From contig JBPBQO010000093.1 in the NCBI GenBank assembly GCA_050954785.1, positions 1 to 64,000 of the forward strand: a DNA stretch of 64,000 nucleotides. Reading direction: 5' to 3'. Positions 47,770 through 54,852 of this stretch are shown in pieces. The position numbers and the translations under genes were made by a program. The notes below the pieces were generated by a model. It searched no databases, was not told the DNA's origin, and saw only the letters and a list, made by a program, of their open reading frames with translations. The stretch comes from Lichenicola sp050954785. GTDB lineage: Bacteria > Pseudomonadota > Alphaproteobacteria > Acetobacterales > Acetobacteraceae. The number at the start of each line of letters is the position of its first letter. The first letter of the stretch is position 1.

Positions 47770-48408
47770 ATGGCTCGCCGTCTGAAGGACGGCGAGCAGC
47801 GCCTGTGGGTCGAATACGCGCGCGAGGTGAAACCGTTGCGCGGCCGTCCGCCATCCGCCCTGCCCAAGGTCGCCGACCAGCCGCCCGCACCCGTGCCGCC
47901 GCTGCCCGCTCCTGCGGTGCTGGCCGCGCCCCCGGCCGCCCCGAAGCCCGCTCCCGCGCGTTCCCCGCTGGCCCGCCGTCCGGTCGAGATCGGCGAGCGC
48001 CAGTCCGGCCTCGACGACACCAGTTGGCGCTCCCTCTCCAACGGCCGGCTGCGCGCCGAGCGCCGGCTCGACCTGCATGGCCAGCGTGCGCAGACCGCCT
48101 TCATGCTGCTGCACGATTTCCTGCTCCGTGCCCAGCACGAACGCCTGCGCTGCGTCGAGATCATCACCGGCGCCGGTTCCGGCCCCGAGGGCGGCATCCT
48201 CCGCCGCGAGCTTCCGCACTGGCTGAGCCGCCACGACCTCCGCCATCTGGTGCTGGCCGCCGTGCACCCGCATTCCGGCAATGTCGGCTCGGTCCGCGTG
48301 CTGCTGCGCCGTCGCCCGGTCCCGGGCGCCAAGCACCAGGACCCGCTGCCGGACGCCAAACCCAAGCGCGCAACGCCTGCCACGAGCCGCCGAGGCCCCG
48401 CCAAATGA
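47770..48408 (+). CDS. Smr-domain protein
   Basis: The 212-residue protein has a basic N-terminus, a Pro/Ala-rich linker (about 40-80) and a C-terminal Smr domain with LDLHGQRAQTAFMLLHDFL, VEIITGAGSGPEGGILRRELPHWL and HPHSGNVGSVRVLLRR. LDLHG and TG(K/A)G are the hallmark motifs; Smr domains nick or bind DNA or RNA. Start ATG 47770 follows CGGAG; a 15-residue longer form from 47725 is possible. It overlaps the photolyase start by four bases (ATGA). Confidence 0.88.
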   Translation: MARRLKDGEQRLWVEYAREVKPLRGRPPSALPKVADQPPAPVPPLPAPAVLAAPPAAPKPAPARSPLARRPVEIGERQSGLDDTSWRSLSNGRLRAERRLDLHGQRAQTAFMLLHDFLLRAQHERLRCVEIITGAGSGPEGGILRRELPHWLSRHDLRHLVLAAVHPHSGNVGSVRVLLRRRPVPGAKHQDPLPDAKPKRATPATSRRGPAK

Positions 48409-49964
48409 CCACCGCGCCCCCCGGCATCGCCACTCTCCGCCTGGTCCTGGGCGACCAGCTCTCCGACCCGCTCTCCGCGCTGGACGGCATCGACCCCGCC
48501 CGCGACGTCGTGCTGATGGCCGAGGTCCGCGCCGAGTGCACCTACGTCCGCCACCACAAGAAGAAGCTCGTCCTGGTGCTGTCCGGCATGCGCCATTTCG
48601 CCGAGCGCCTGCGCCAGCGCGGCATCCGCGTCGACTACATCGAGCTGGAGAATTCCGCCAACACCCACACCCTGCGCGGCGAGATGCTCCGCGCCGTCGA
48701 GCGCCACCACCCCGAACGCGTGGTGGCGACCCTCGCCGGCGAGTTCCGCCTGACCGAGGACATGTCCGGCTGGGAGCAGGCCTCCGGCATCCCCACCGAG
48801 CTTCTCGACGACACCCGCTACCTCTGCGGCCTGCGCCAGTTCCGGCACTGGGCCGACGGCCGCAAGAGCCTGCGCATGGAGTTCTTCTACCGCGAGATGC
48901 GCCGCCGCCACGCCATTCTGATGGAGGGCGACCAGCCCGTCGGCGGCCGCTGGAACTACGACGCCGAGAACCGCAAGCGCATGCCCGCCGGCATCGTCCC
49001 GCCGGTCGCCCCGAGCTTCCCGCCCGACCAGATCACCGAGGCAGTAATCGCCATGGTCGAGCGCAATTTCGGCGACCATTTCGGCACCACCGACGCCTTC
49101 TCGCTGCCGGTGACCGCCGAGCAGGCCGCGCTGGCGCTCGATTATTTCGTGACCGAGCGCCTGTCCGGTTTCGGCGACTGGCAGGATTTCATGCGCGCCC
49201 ACGATCCGGTACTGTTCCACGCGCTGGTTTCGACCTCGCTCAATCTCGGCCTGCTCGACCCGCTCGCCATCTGCCACGCCGCCGAGCGCGCCTGGACCGA
49301 AGGCCTGGCCCCGCTGAACGCCGTCGAGGGCTTCATCCGCCAAGTGCTGGGCTGGCGCGAGTATGTGCGCGGCATCTACTGGCTGAACATGCCGGAGTAC
49401 GGACGCCGAAACGCCCTGGAGGCGACCCGCCGGCTGCCCGACTTCTACTGGACTGGCCAGACCCGGATGAACTGCATGGCGCGCGTGGTGGATGACACGC
49501 GCCGCAACGCCTATGCCCACCACATCCAGCGCCTGATGATCACCGGCAATTTCGCGCTGCTCGCTGGCCTCGACCCCGACCAGGTCGACGAGTGGTATCT
49601 GATCGTCTACGCCGACGCGTACGAGTGGGTGGAGATGCCCAACGTGCGCGGCATGGCGCTGTTCGCCGACGGCGGCATCATGGGCTCCAAGCCCTACGCC
49701 GCGTCCGGCGCCTACATCAACCGCATGAGCGACTATTGCGCCCCCTGCGCCTACGACCCGAAGCAGTCGACCGGACCGCAGGCGTGCCCCTTCAACGCCC
49801 TCTACTGGGACTTCATGGCCCGCCACGCCGACCGCCTCGGCGGCAACGTGCGGATGGCGATGCCGTTACAGACGTTGAAGAAGATGGAGCCGGGGAAGGT
49901 GGCCGCACTCAGGACGCAGGCAGCACAGTTCCTAGGTTCCATGGATATGGGGGAGGCGGTCTAA
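48405..49964 (+). CDS. Fe-S bacterial cryptochrome/photolyase (PhrB-type, deoxyribodipyrimidine photolyase-related)
   Basis: The 519-residue protein is of the FeS-BCP family. The N-terminal antenna domain begins LRLVLGDQLSDPLSAL. The helical FAD domain includes GWREYVRGIYWLNMPEY and MNCMARVV. Four cysteines at 357, 445, 448 and 461 have the same spacing as the 4Fe-4S ligands known in Agrobacterium PhrB (88, 3 and 13 residues apart). It repairs UV lesions, probably (6-4) photoproducts. It is coupled to the Smr gene. A decayed partial copy of its 3' end lies 4 kb downstream. Confidence 0.94.
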   Translation: MTTAPPGIATLRLVLGDQLSDPLSALDGIDPARDVVLMAEVRAECTYVRHHKKKLVLVLSGMRHFAERLRQRGIRVDYIELENSANTHTLRGEMLRAVERHHPERVVATLAGEFRLTEDMSGWEQASGIPTELLDDTRYLCGLRQFRHWADGRKSLRMEFFYREMRRRHAILMEGDQPVGGRWNYDAENRKRMPAGIVPPVAPSFPPDQITEAVIAMVERNFGDHFGTTDAFSLPVTAEQAALALDYFVTERLSGFGDWQDFMRAHDPVLFHALVSTSLNLGLLDPLAICHAAERAWTEGLAPLNAVEGFIRQVLGWREYVRGIYWLNMPEYGRRNALEATRRLPDFYWTGQTRMNCMARVVDDTRRNAYAHHIQRLMITGNFALLAGLDPDQVDEWYLIVYADAYEWVEMPNVRGMALFADGGIMGSKPYAASGAYINRMSDYCAPCAYDPKQSTGPQACPFNALYWDFMARHADRLGGNVRMAMPLQTLKKMEPGKVAALRTQAAQFLGSMDMGEAV

Positions 49965-49980
49965 GCGATCGTTCCCGTCA

Positions 49981-50448
49981 CTACTTCACTTCGAACCGGA
50001 CCGTATAGGTTCCGCCCGCGCCACGAGTTGTTCCAAACAGGAGCAAATATTGCCCGCTCCGTGGAAGCTTCCTGACAAGCGAAGTCGCCTCGTCTTGATC
50101 GCCGGCTCCTGGGAGGGCTGGTCCGGTAATGTCAGGCCCGTCGCTCGCCTGTTTGAGCACGTAGCCGGGCTCATAGACCGAGAACACGACGTTGTCCTCT
50201 GCACTCTTCGCCTTTACCGTCAGTGTTTGACCAGCACGAGCTGCAAGCGTGTAGCACGCATATTCCGCGCGTAAGACTGTCCCACGTGCCGCTGCGACAC
50301 TGGCGCCATGCTTGAAATGGATCGCAGTCGGCTTTACGCAGTTAGGATAGCCTGGAGCAGTCTGCAGTTCAGCAGCCGAGGCTGAAACCAGCGTGCAGGA
50401 CACCGCTAAAGCCTGTAGAATAGAGAGCAACGACCACTTCATTCTCAT
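49981..50448 (-). CDS. Small secreted beta-domain protein, possibly a lysozyme inhibitor
   Basis: The 155-residue protein has a signal peptide (WSLLSILQALAVSCTLVSASAAE). The mature part resembles small beta-sandwich domains: a strand with YACYTLAARAGQTLTVKAKS, a central VVFSVYEPGYVLKQ and a closing strand SGQYLLLFGTT...GGTYTVRFEVK. That order is similar to PliG-type inhibitors of g-type lysozyme and to PPC domains. Its start is only 24 bases from the start of a divergent GH19 lysozyme gene, which supports an inhibitor role. The specific family is uncertain. A broken copy of its 3' end is at about 53945-54125. Confidence 0.65.
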   Translation of the reverse strand: MRMKWSLLSILQALAVSCTLVSASAAELQTAPGYPNCVKPTAIHFKHGASVAAARGTVLRAEYACYTLAARAGQTLTVKAKSAEDNVVFSVYEPGYVLKQASDGPDITGPALPGAGDQDEATSLVRKLPRSGQYLLLFGTTRGAGGTYTVRFEVK

Positions 50449-50472
50449 GTCTCGACTGATTGGGAGAGACCC

Positions 50473-51096
50473 ATGCATCTCATTGATACCACTTTGCTAT
50501 CAAAGATGGTCCCCGTCTATCGAGGTGCTCGGGGAGTTCGCCAACAGGCCAACATCCGTGCCATCTCCATGTTTCTGCCGGCCACCTTGCTGCGGTATGG
50601 CGTGACTACCCAGCTTCGACAGGCCCACTTCCTGGCCCAGGTCTGCGAGGAAAGCTGGGGTCTGTCAGATATGAAGGAGGAGCGGTCGGGTGCGGAATAT
50701 CAAGGCCGAAAAGACCTTGCCAACACGCAGCCCGGCGATGGTGTTCGTTTCAAGGGACGCGGCCTTATTCAGCTGACTGGTCGCGCAAACTACCAACGGA
50801 TGGGCCATGAATTGGATCTCGATCTCGTCGGAACCCCCGAACTTGCAGAAACGCCTGCAGTCGCTGTCGAGACGGCGTGCCGATATTGGCTGGACAAGGG
50901 CCTGAACCAACTCGCCGACCTCGACGACCTGAAAGGCATCACCCGCAGGATCAACGGCCGGCTTATGTTGGGCCTCAAGCAACGCGCCACTTATCTTGCT
51001 CGTGCCAAAGCCCTGTTGGACACCGACCGCGGACCAACAACTATGGTGCATCCAGTTGCTTACGGTCCCGACGGCCAGCCAATTTACGCTGTATGA
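50473..51096 (+). CDS. Glycoside hydrolase family 19 lysozyme/chitinase-like protein
   Basis: The 207-residue protein matches GH19 endolysins: ATLLRYGVTTQLRQAHFLAQVCEES with the likely general-acid Glu, a second acid in MKEERS, and the strong signature GDGVRFKGRGLIQLTGRANY. A C-terminal substrate-loop region GITRRINGRLMLGLKQRATYL follows. No signal peptide is seen, so release needs lysis, a holin or a secretion system. GGAGAG precedes ATG 50473. The predicted activity is cutting peptidoglycan or chitin. It lies in the low-GC island and faces the inhibitor-like gene. Confidence 0.9.
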   Translation: MHLIDTTLLSKMVPVYRGARGVRQQANIRAISMFLPATLLRYGVTTQLRQAHFLAQVCEESWGLSDMKEERSGAEYQGRKDLANTQPGDGVRFKGRGLIQLTGRANYQRMGHELDLDLVGTPELAETPAVAVETACRYWLDKGLNQLADLDDLKGITRRINGRLMLGLKQRATYLARAKALLDTDRGPTTMVHPVAYGPDGQPIYAV

Positions 51097-51133
51097 TGGC
51101 AACGCGATCCATCGTGACGCTGTATAGCAGCTA

Positions 51134-51766
51134 ATGGTTGATGGGATTACGGGCGTCCTGAGCATGACCGAAAGCCAGACCATCATGAACCAAGCGCATC
51201 AGGACGCGATGGCCTACTGGCAGCGGCTGCGCAAGGACAAGCCGAGCAATCTCGCCATCGGTGGATTGGTGATCGGCGCAGTTGTGACAACCATCTCTCT
51301 GATAGCGCTCGTCCTCCCGCATAGCGACGGCGCCATGCACAACAGGGGCAACCCTCTTTATTGGCTTTTCATGCTCCCCTGCGTGTTTTGGGCGTGGAGC
51401 CTTAGTACATTCAGCCCACGCTCCGTGCGAACGATTCGGTCCGCAATCATCGTCCTTCCAACAATCGGCGGGTTAATCCTTTTTATTGTGTATAATGACA
51501 ATAAGGACATCCTGGGTCTGTCGCACGAAAGTATCGTTAACCTATGGATGACCATAGTAGCCTTCTTCATCACGCTAATCGGTTCCCTAGTGTCATGGTT
51601 TGCTTTGCAGCATAGCCTTCTGCAGGCAGAAGGTCCTGATCGTCGTTCCATGAAGCCTGCAGAAGCTGCGCGGCAAGCCGCCATGTCTGGGCTGCGAGCA
51701 CGAGTACTTAAAACTTCCCGTTCAGGTCAGGACCAGAATACTCGAAAGCAGCGCAGAGTAGACTGA
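51134..51766 (+). CDS. Four-helix membrane protein (possibly holin-like)
   Basis: A 210-residue protein with four membrane segments at about 42-65, 80-100, 112-130 and 140-170, and a positively charged C-terminus (about 180-210). I do not recognise a family. It is 37 bases downstream of the GH19 gene in the same direction and probably in one transcript. A role in exporting the lysozyme, or in protecting the producer, is possible but not shown. ATG 51164 is an alternative start. Confidence 0.65.
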   Translation: MVDGITGVLSMTESQTIMNQAHQDAMAYWQRLRKDKPSNLAIGGLVIGAVVTTISLIALVLPHSDGAMHNRGNPLYWLFMLPCVFWAWSLSTFSPRSVRTIRSAIIVLPTIGGLILFIVYNDNKDILGLSHESIVNLWMTIVAFFITLIGSLVSWFALQHSLLQAEGPDRRSMKPAEAARQAAMSGLRARVLKTSRSGQDQNTRKQRRVD

Positions 51767-51767
51767 G

Positions 51768-52050
51768 AATAAAAACCGGCAACGCACCTTTTTTGATGAA
51801 GGCATGGTTGGCGACGTTTTGTTCGCCTCGGATCTTGTCTTCTTCCGCTCTGATCCAATGCCGTATGGAACTGACAGGCAACAGCACCCCGACGCTCAAC
51901 TCTTGTCCCCGAGCATACGAAATTGGAACGCCAGACCCTGCCGCTCTGAATTCGACGCCGAACGCTACAGTACAAAAACTCGTCTCAAGCTATTCCGCAA
52001 ACCTCTGCGACCTGAAGCCCGTCCTTTCGTGGCAGGAATCCGACAGCGCA
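51768..52050 (-). pseudogene. Decayed MazF/PemK-like 3' end (repeat copy R1)
   Basis: This segment is a diverged copy of 52684-52965. Its minus strand still reads LRNSLRRVFVL at 51965-52000, matching the toxin's C-terminus LRNSFRHVLEL, and the flanking 160 bases also match the stretch after the intact toxin gene. The 5' part of the toxin is missing. It points to an earlier copy of the toxin locus or a segmental duplication. Confidence 0.6.
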
Positions 52051-52213
52051 GCCCGGTTCTGGTCACTGAATGGCTTGAGTCTGCGTAGCACTGCGACTCT
52101 GCACGTGGCAGCTTCGATAGTATTACATTGACCGTCAATGACGGGCCGAACGGGAGCGACAAGCGATGGGCGGCATACGAACGGGCGATCAACACCCTTG
52201 TTCAGGTGAAATT

Positions 52214-52690
52214 ATGACGTTGGTCGGGATCATGGCGGCTGTCCTGCTGGGTGTCATGACCATGTCGGATGCGATGGCCACTGCCTCAGATACGTCCTTG
52301 TGTAAATCGGGCGAGACGCCTCTCTTCAGTTGCCCCATTGGTCACAAGATCGTCTCTGTCTGTTCTGATGGCACGAAGGCAACCTATTATTTCGGCACTT
52401 CCGACCGGATAGAGCTATCGTCACAAGCTTTGTCAATTGCAGATCATATGTTCTCAGGGGGAGGCGAGGCTCAGATCTCGGTCAGTCATGCGGCCTACGG
52501 CTACATCGTCTATCACAAGACAACCCGCACATCCTTTTCTGCCGATGGGCACAATGATTCGGATTTTACCAGCGGCGTGGTCGTCCAGAAGAATGGAGAA
52601 ACCGTCTCCACGAAACAGTGTGGGTCGGACGCTACCATTTCTTCCGACGCTCACCGTGTTATCCAACCGGGGCCGTTCATCGAGCATTAA
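52214..52690 (+). CDS. Small secreted cysteine-containing protein
   Basis: A 158-residue protein with a signal peptide (TLVGIMAAVLLGVMTMSDAMA) and a compact mature part with conserved-looking cysteines (LCKSGETPLFSCPIGHKIVSVCS and KQCGSD). I recall similar small periplasmic proteins of proteobacteria, with 'E..vFSC....k..SvC.s' at the start, but no function is known to me. AGGTGA lies just before ATG 52214. It is within the lysozyme cassette, so an immunity role is conceivable but only inferred. Confidence 0.65.
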   Translation: MTLVGIMAAVLLGVMTMSDAMATASDTSLCKSGETPLFSCPIGHKIVSVCSDGTKATYYFGTSDRIELSSQALSIADHMFSGGGEAQISVSHAAYGYIVYHKTTRTSFSADGHNDSDFTSGVVVQKNGETVSTKQCGSDATISSDAHRVIQPGPFIEH

Positions 52691-52858
52691 AAAGCTACAG
52701 CCGCTAACACACCCTGCTTCGATGCAGGCACGGCGAACTCTGCTTTGCTTATTTTGGATTTTATCTTCTTCCGCTTCAATTCCTTATTGCATGAAGCTGA
52801 TGGGCGACCGTGACTTGATGCTCAATGATTGTCCGCCACATACGTGCAACAACAAGCT

Positions 52859-53209
52859 TCATAGCTCCAGAACGTGCCTGAAGCTGTTCCGCAAAGCCTC
52901 CGTGACCTGAAGCCTATCCTCCCGTGGCAGGCACCCGATCCGTTCAGCGTCGCCGGCCTCGATGATGGCAATCTTGGCCAGTCGCACGACCGACGGCGCC
53001 GGAAGCCCTGCCTCGACCAGGTCTGAAACAACGACATCCCCTTGCCAGCCGCGATTGCCGGCACTGGTGACCATCAGCACCCAGAGCAGACCGGGGCCAC
53101 CCGGAGCATCCGGAACCGCCACCACCAGCGCCGGACGACGCTGCTGCACCGGACGATTGGTGTAGGGGAACGGGACCTTCACCAGATCCCACACCTCACA
53201 GGGTGGCAT
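52859..53209 (-). CDS. MazF/PemK-type mRNA interferase toxin
   Basis: The 116-residue protein has the PemK/MazF pattern: EVWDLVKVPFPYTNRPVQQRRPALVV (residues about 5-30), then VLMVTSAGN and VVRLAKIAII in the second half. This family cuts mRNA at short sites. ATG 53209 lies inside the antitoxin gene, so the two are coupled with about 14 bases of overlap. Order is antitoxin then toxin. The stop is followed by the repeat region R2. Confidence 0.82.
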   Translation of the reverse strand: MPPCEVWDLVKVPFPYTNRPVQQRRPALVVAVPDAPGGPGLLWVLMVTSAGNRGWQGDVVVSDLVEAGLPAPSVVRLAKIAIIEAGDAERIGCLPREDRLQVTEALRNSFRHVLEL

Positions 53210-53414
53210 AGTCCTCGGCATCGGCTGCGCTGTCCCATTCAGCGAAAGTCCTGAACGGATCGTCCGCTGCGGCATCCGGTCGAGCGCGGGTCAGCACCAC
53301 GCGTCCGGCCTCGATGACGTAGGCGATCTCGTCACCTTCGCGTAGCTGCAGGGCTACCCGCACCGGCTGCGGAATGGTTGTCTGCGCCTTGCTCGTCAGC
53401 CGACTGGTGATCAT
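53196..53414 (-). CDS. AbrB/MazE-type antitoxin
   Basis: The 72-residue protein begins with an AbrB-like swapped-hairpin domain (SRLTSKAQTTIPQPVRVALQLREGDEIAY), typical of MazE/PrlF/PemI antitoxins, followed by an acidic C-terminal tail (ADDPFRTFAEWDSAADAEDYATL) that would bind the toxin. It would repress its own promoter and neutralise the overlapping toxin. Confidence 0.82.
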   Translation of the reverse strand: MITSRLTSKAQTTIPQPVRVALQLREGDEIAYVIEAGRVVLTRARPDAAADDPFRTFAEWDSAADAEDYATL

Positions 53415-53477
53415 GTCTCACTATGTAAGGAATCTGCACGGTATGACCACAGACGCGGTAATTGCGGTTGGAGTACG

Positions 53478-54125
53478 GTCACCGCAACGCCTATGCCCAC
53501 CACATTTAGCACCTGATGATCACCGGCAATTTCGCACTGCTTGCCGGCCTCGACCCCGATCAGGTCGACGAGAGGTATCTAATCGTCTACGCTGACGCAT
53601 ACGAGTGGGTGGAGATGCCCAACGTATGCGGCATGGCGCTGTTTGCCGACCGTGGCATTATGGGCTCCAAGTCTATGCCGCGTCCGGCATCTACATCAAT
53701 CGTATGAGCGACTACTGTCCCCCTGCGCCTACGACTGGCCCGGACGCGTGGCCGTTCAATCCTCTCTACTAAGACTTCATGGCCCGCAACGCCGACCGCC
53801 TGGGCGGGAACGTGCGCATGGCGATGTCGCTACAGACGTTGAAGAAGATGAAGACGGGGAAATAGCCCCACTCAGGGCGCAGGTGGCCACGTCCTGAGGG
53901 CGATGGATCAAGGAAAGGCGGTTTGAGCATCAAAAACTCGTTAGTGACGCAACTTAAATCGTGTAGTATAAATACTATTTTGCCTTGAGTTGTTTCAACC
54001 GCGAGTAGGTATTTCCCGCTTTGTGGGAAGCTTTCTGGCAAGTGAAGTTACCTCATTTTGATCATCCGTTTCTACCAGGCTAACCCAGTAATGTTAGGTC
54101 CATAGCTTTCGCATGTTGAGACTAA
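53478..54125 (+). pseudogene. Decayed copy of the photolyase 3' end plus the inhibitor-like 3' end
   Basis: From 53478 the sequence repeats 49497 onward: the photolyase C-terminal third (residues about 366-519) is recognisable but carries stop codons, small deletions and a lost CAPC motif. The similarity continues past the photolyase stop into the inhibitor-like gene (minus-strand SFPQSGKYLLAVETT against LPRSGQYLLLFGTT) and fades near 54125. Most differences are C-to-T or G-to-A changes, as expected for unselected DNA. The copy is about 650 bases and is in the same orientation. Confidence 0.88.
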
Positions 54126-54131
54126 AAATAT

Positions 54132-54272
54132 GTGGTCGTACTAAGTTCGTTACGATTAAGCACCAAGCATGGAGAATTTACTCTATCAGCTAAGACCATC
54201 TTTGAAAGGCTTGGTCATGCAGAAATCACCCCTGTATTACGCCTAATAAAGGACCTTTTTAAGGGTGATTAG
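54132..54272 (+). pseudogene. Possible tyrosine-recombinase C-terminal fragment
   Basis: A short frame (46 codons from GTG 54132) contains AKTIFERLGHAEITPVLR. In phage integrases the catalytic-His region reads like 'V.ERLGHASI..TL..Y.H'. The following catalytic Tyr is not seen. The match is short, so this is a weak call. It lies in AT-rich DNA at the junction between the lysozyme half and the queC half of the island. Confidence 0.35.
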
Positions 54273-54351
54273 GGAAGGCTGGTTGAAGCAAGTATACTTG
54301 CCGCCGACCAGATGATCGCGTTACGTCTGCACTTCCCCTTATCTCACAGCG

Positions 54352-54852
54352 TTACTGATGCAGAACCGGCAAGTCCGGACCTATAGGCCAGTGCTCGTTT
54401 ACAGCGGCTGTGCCTAACCCATGGGTTTCCTCGGCTACGTATTGGATAAGATCATTCATTCTATTGAAGGTTGCACCGAGGGATCGCCCAATCATTGGAT
54501 TGTTGCCGCTTGGCAAAGCTCGACGAACATCCGTTTGTAGACCAATACAATTGGCACCACGGGCGTTAGCAAATCCAAGCTCAAAAGCCACGCCTTCGTC
54601 AATGTGGGCGCCGTCGAGCACTGCCACGAGTAGGTCGCACTCAAGGAGGGCTGATCTGTCTCGCTCAAAGATTTGAGTTTCGGCAACCTCAAGCGGCACG
54701 CCTTCGCGCAGAAGTTCGGCCAGCAGCAGTCCATCGCGCTGCGGTAGAAACACTTTGCAATAGCGCTCAAGTTTAGTCGCAAGCTCCTCATTAAAGCTGC
54801 GCTCGCGATCATTGAACAGCGGTGCGGCCAGATACGTGCGTATCCTATGCAT
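54352..54852 (-). CDS. Nucleoside 2-deoxyribosyltransferase-like protein
   Basis: The 166-residue protein has the fold signature RTYLAAPLFNDRERSFNEELATKLE, the DLLVAVLDGAHIDEGVAFELGFANARG segment with the likely nucleophile Glu (near residue 91), and a substrate-site end RMNDLIQYV. Such enzymes swap or remove the base of deoxynucleosides; some relatives act as nucleotide hydrolases. ATG 54852 overlaps the SIR2 gene stop by eight bases. As the last gene of the operon it could couple a base to deoxyribose. Which base is not known. Confidence 0.82.
   Translation of the reverse strand: MHRIRTYLAAPLFNDRERSFNEELATKLERYCKVFLPQRDGLLLAELLREGVPLEVAETQIFERDRSALLECDLLVAVLDGAHIDEGVAFELGFANARGANCIGLQTDVRRALPSGNNPMIGRSLGATFNRMNDLIQYVAEETHGLGTAAVNEHWPIGPDLPVLHQ

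Noticed and set aside
53516..53707. Possible functional short photolyase paralogue
   Set aside because: Stop codons and small deletions interrupt the frame, and the Fe-S cysteine pair is lost; it is a decayed copy.
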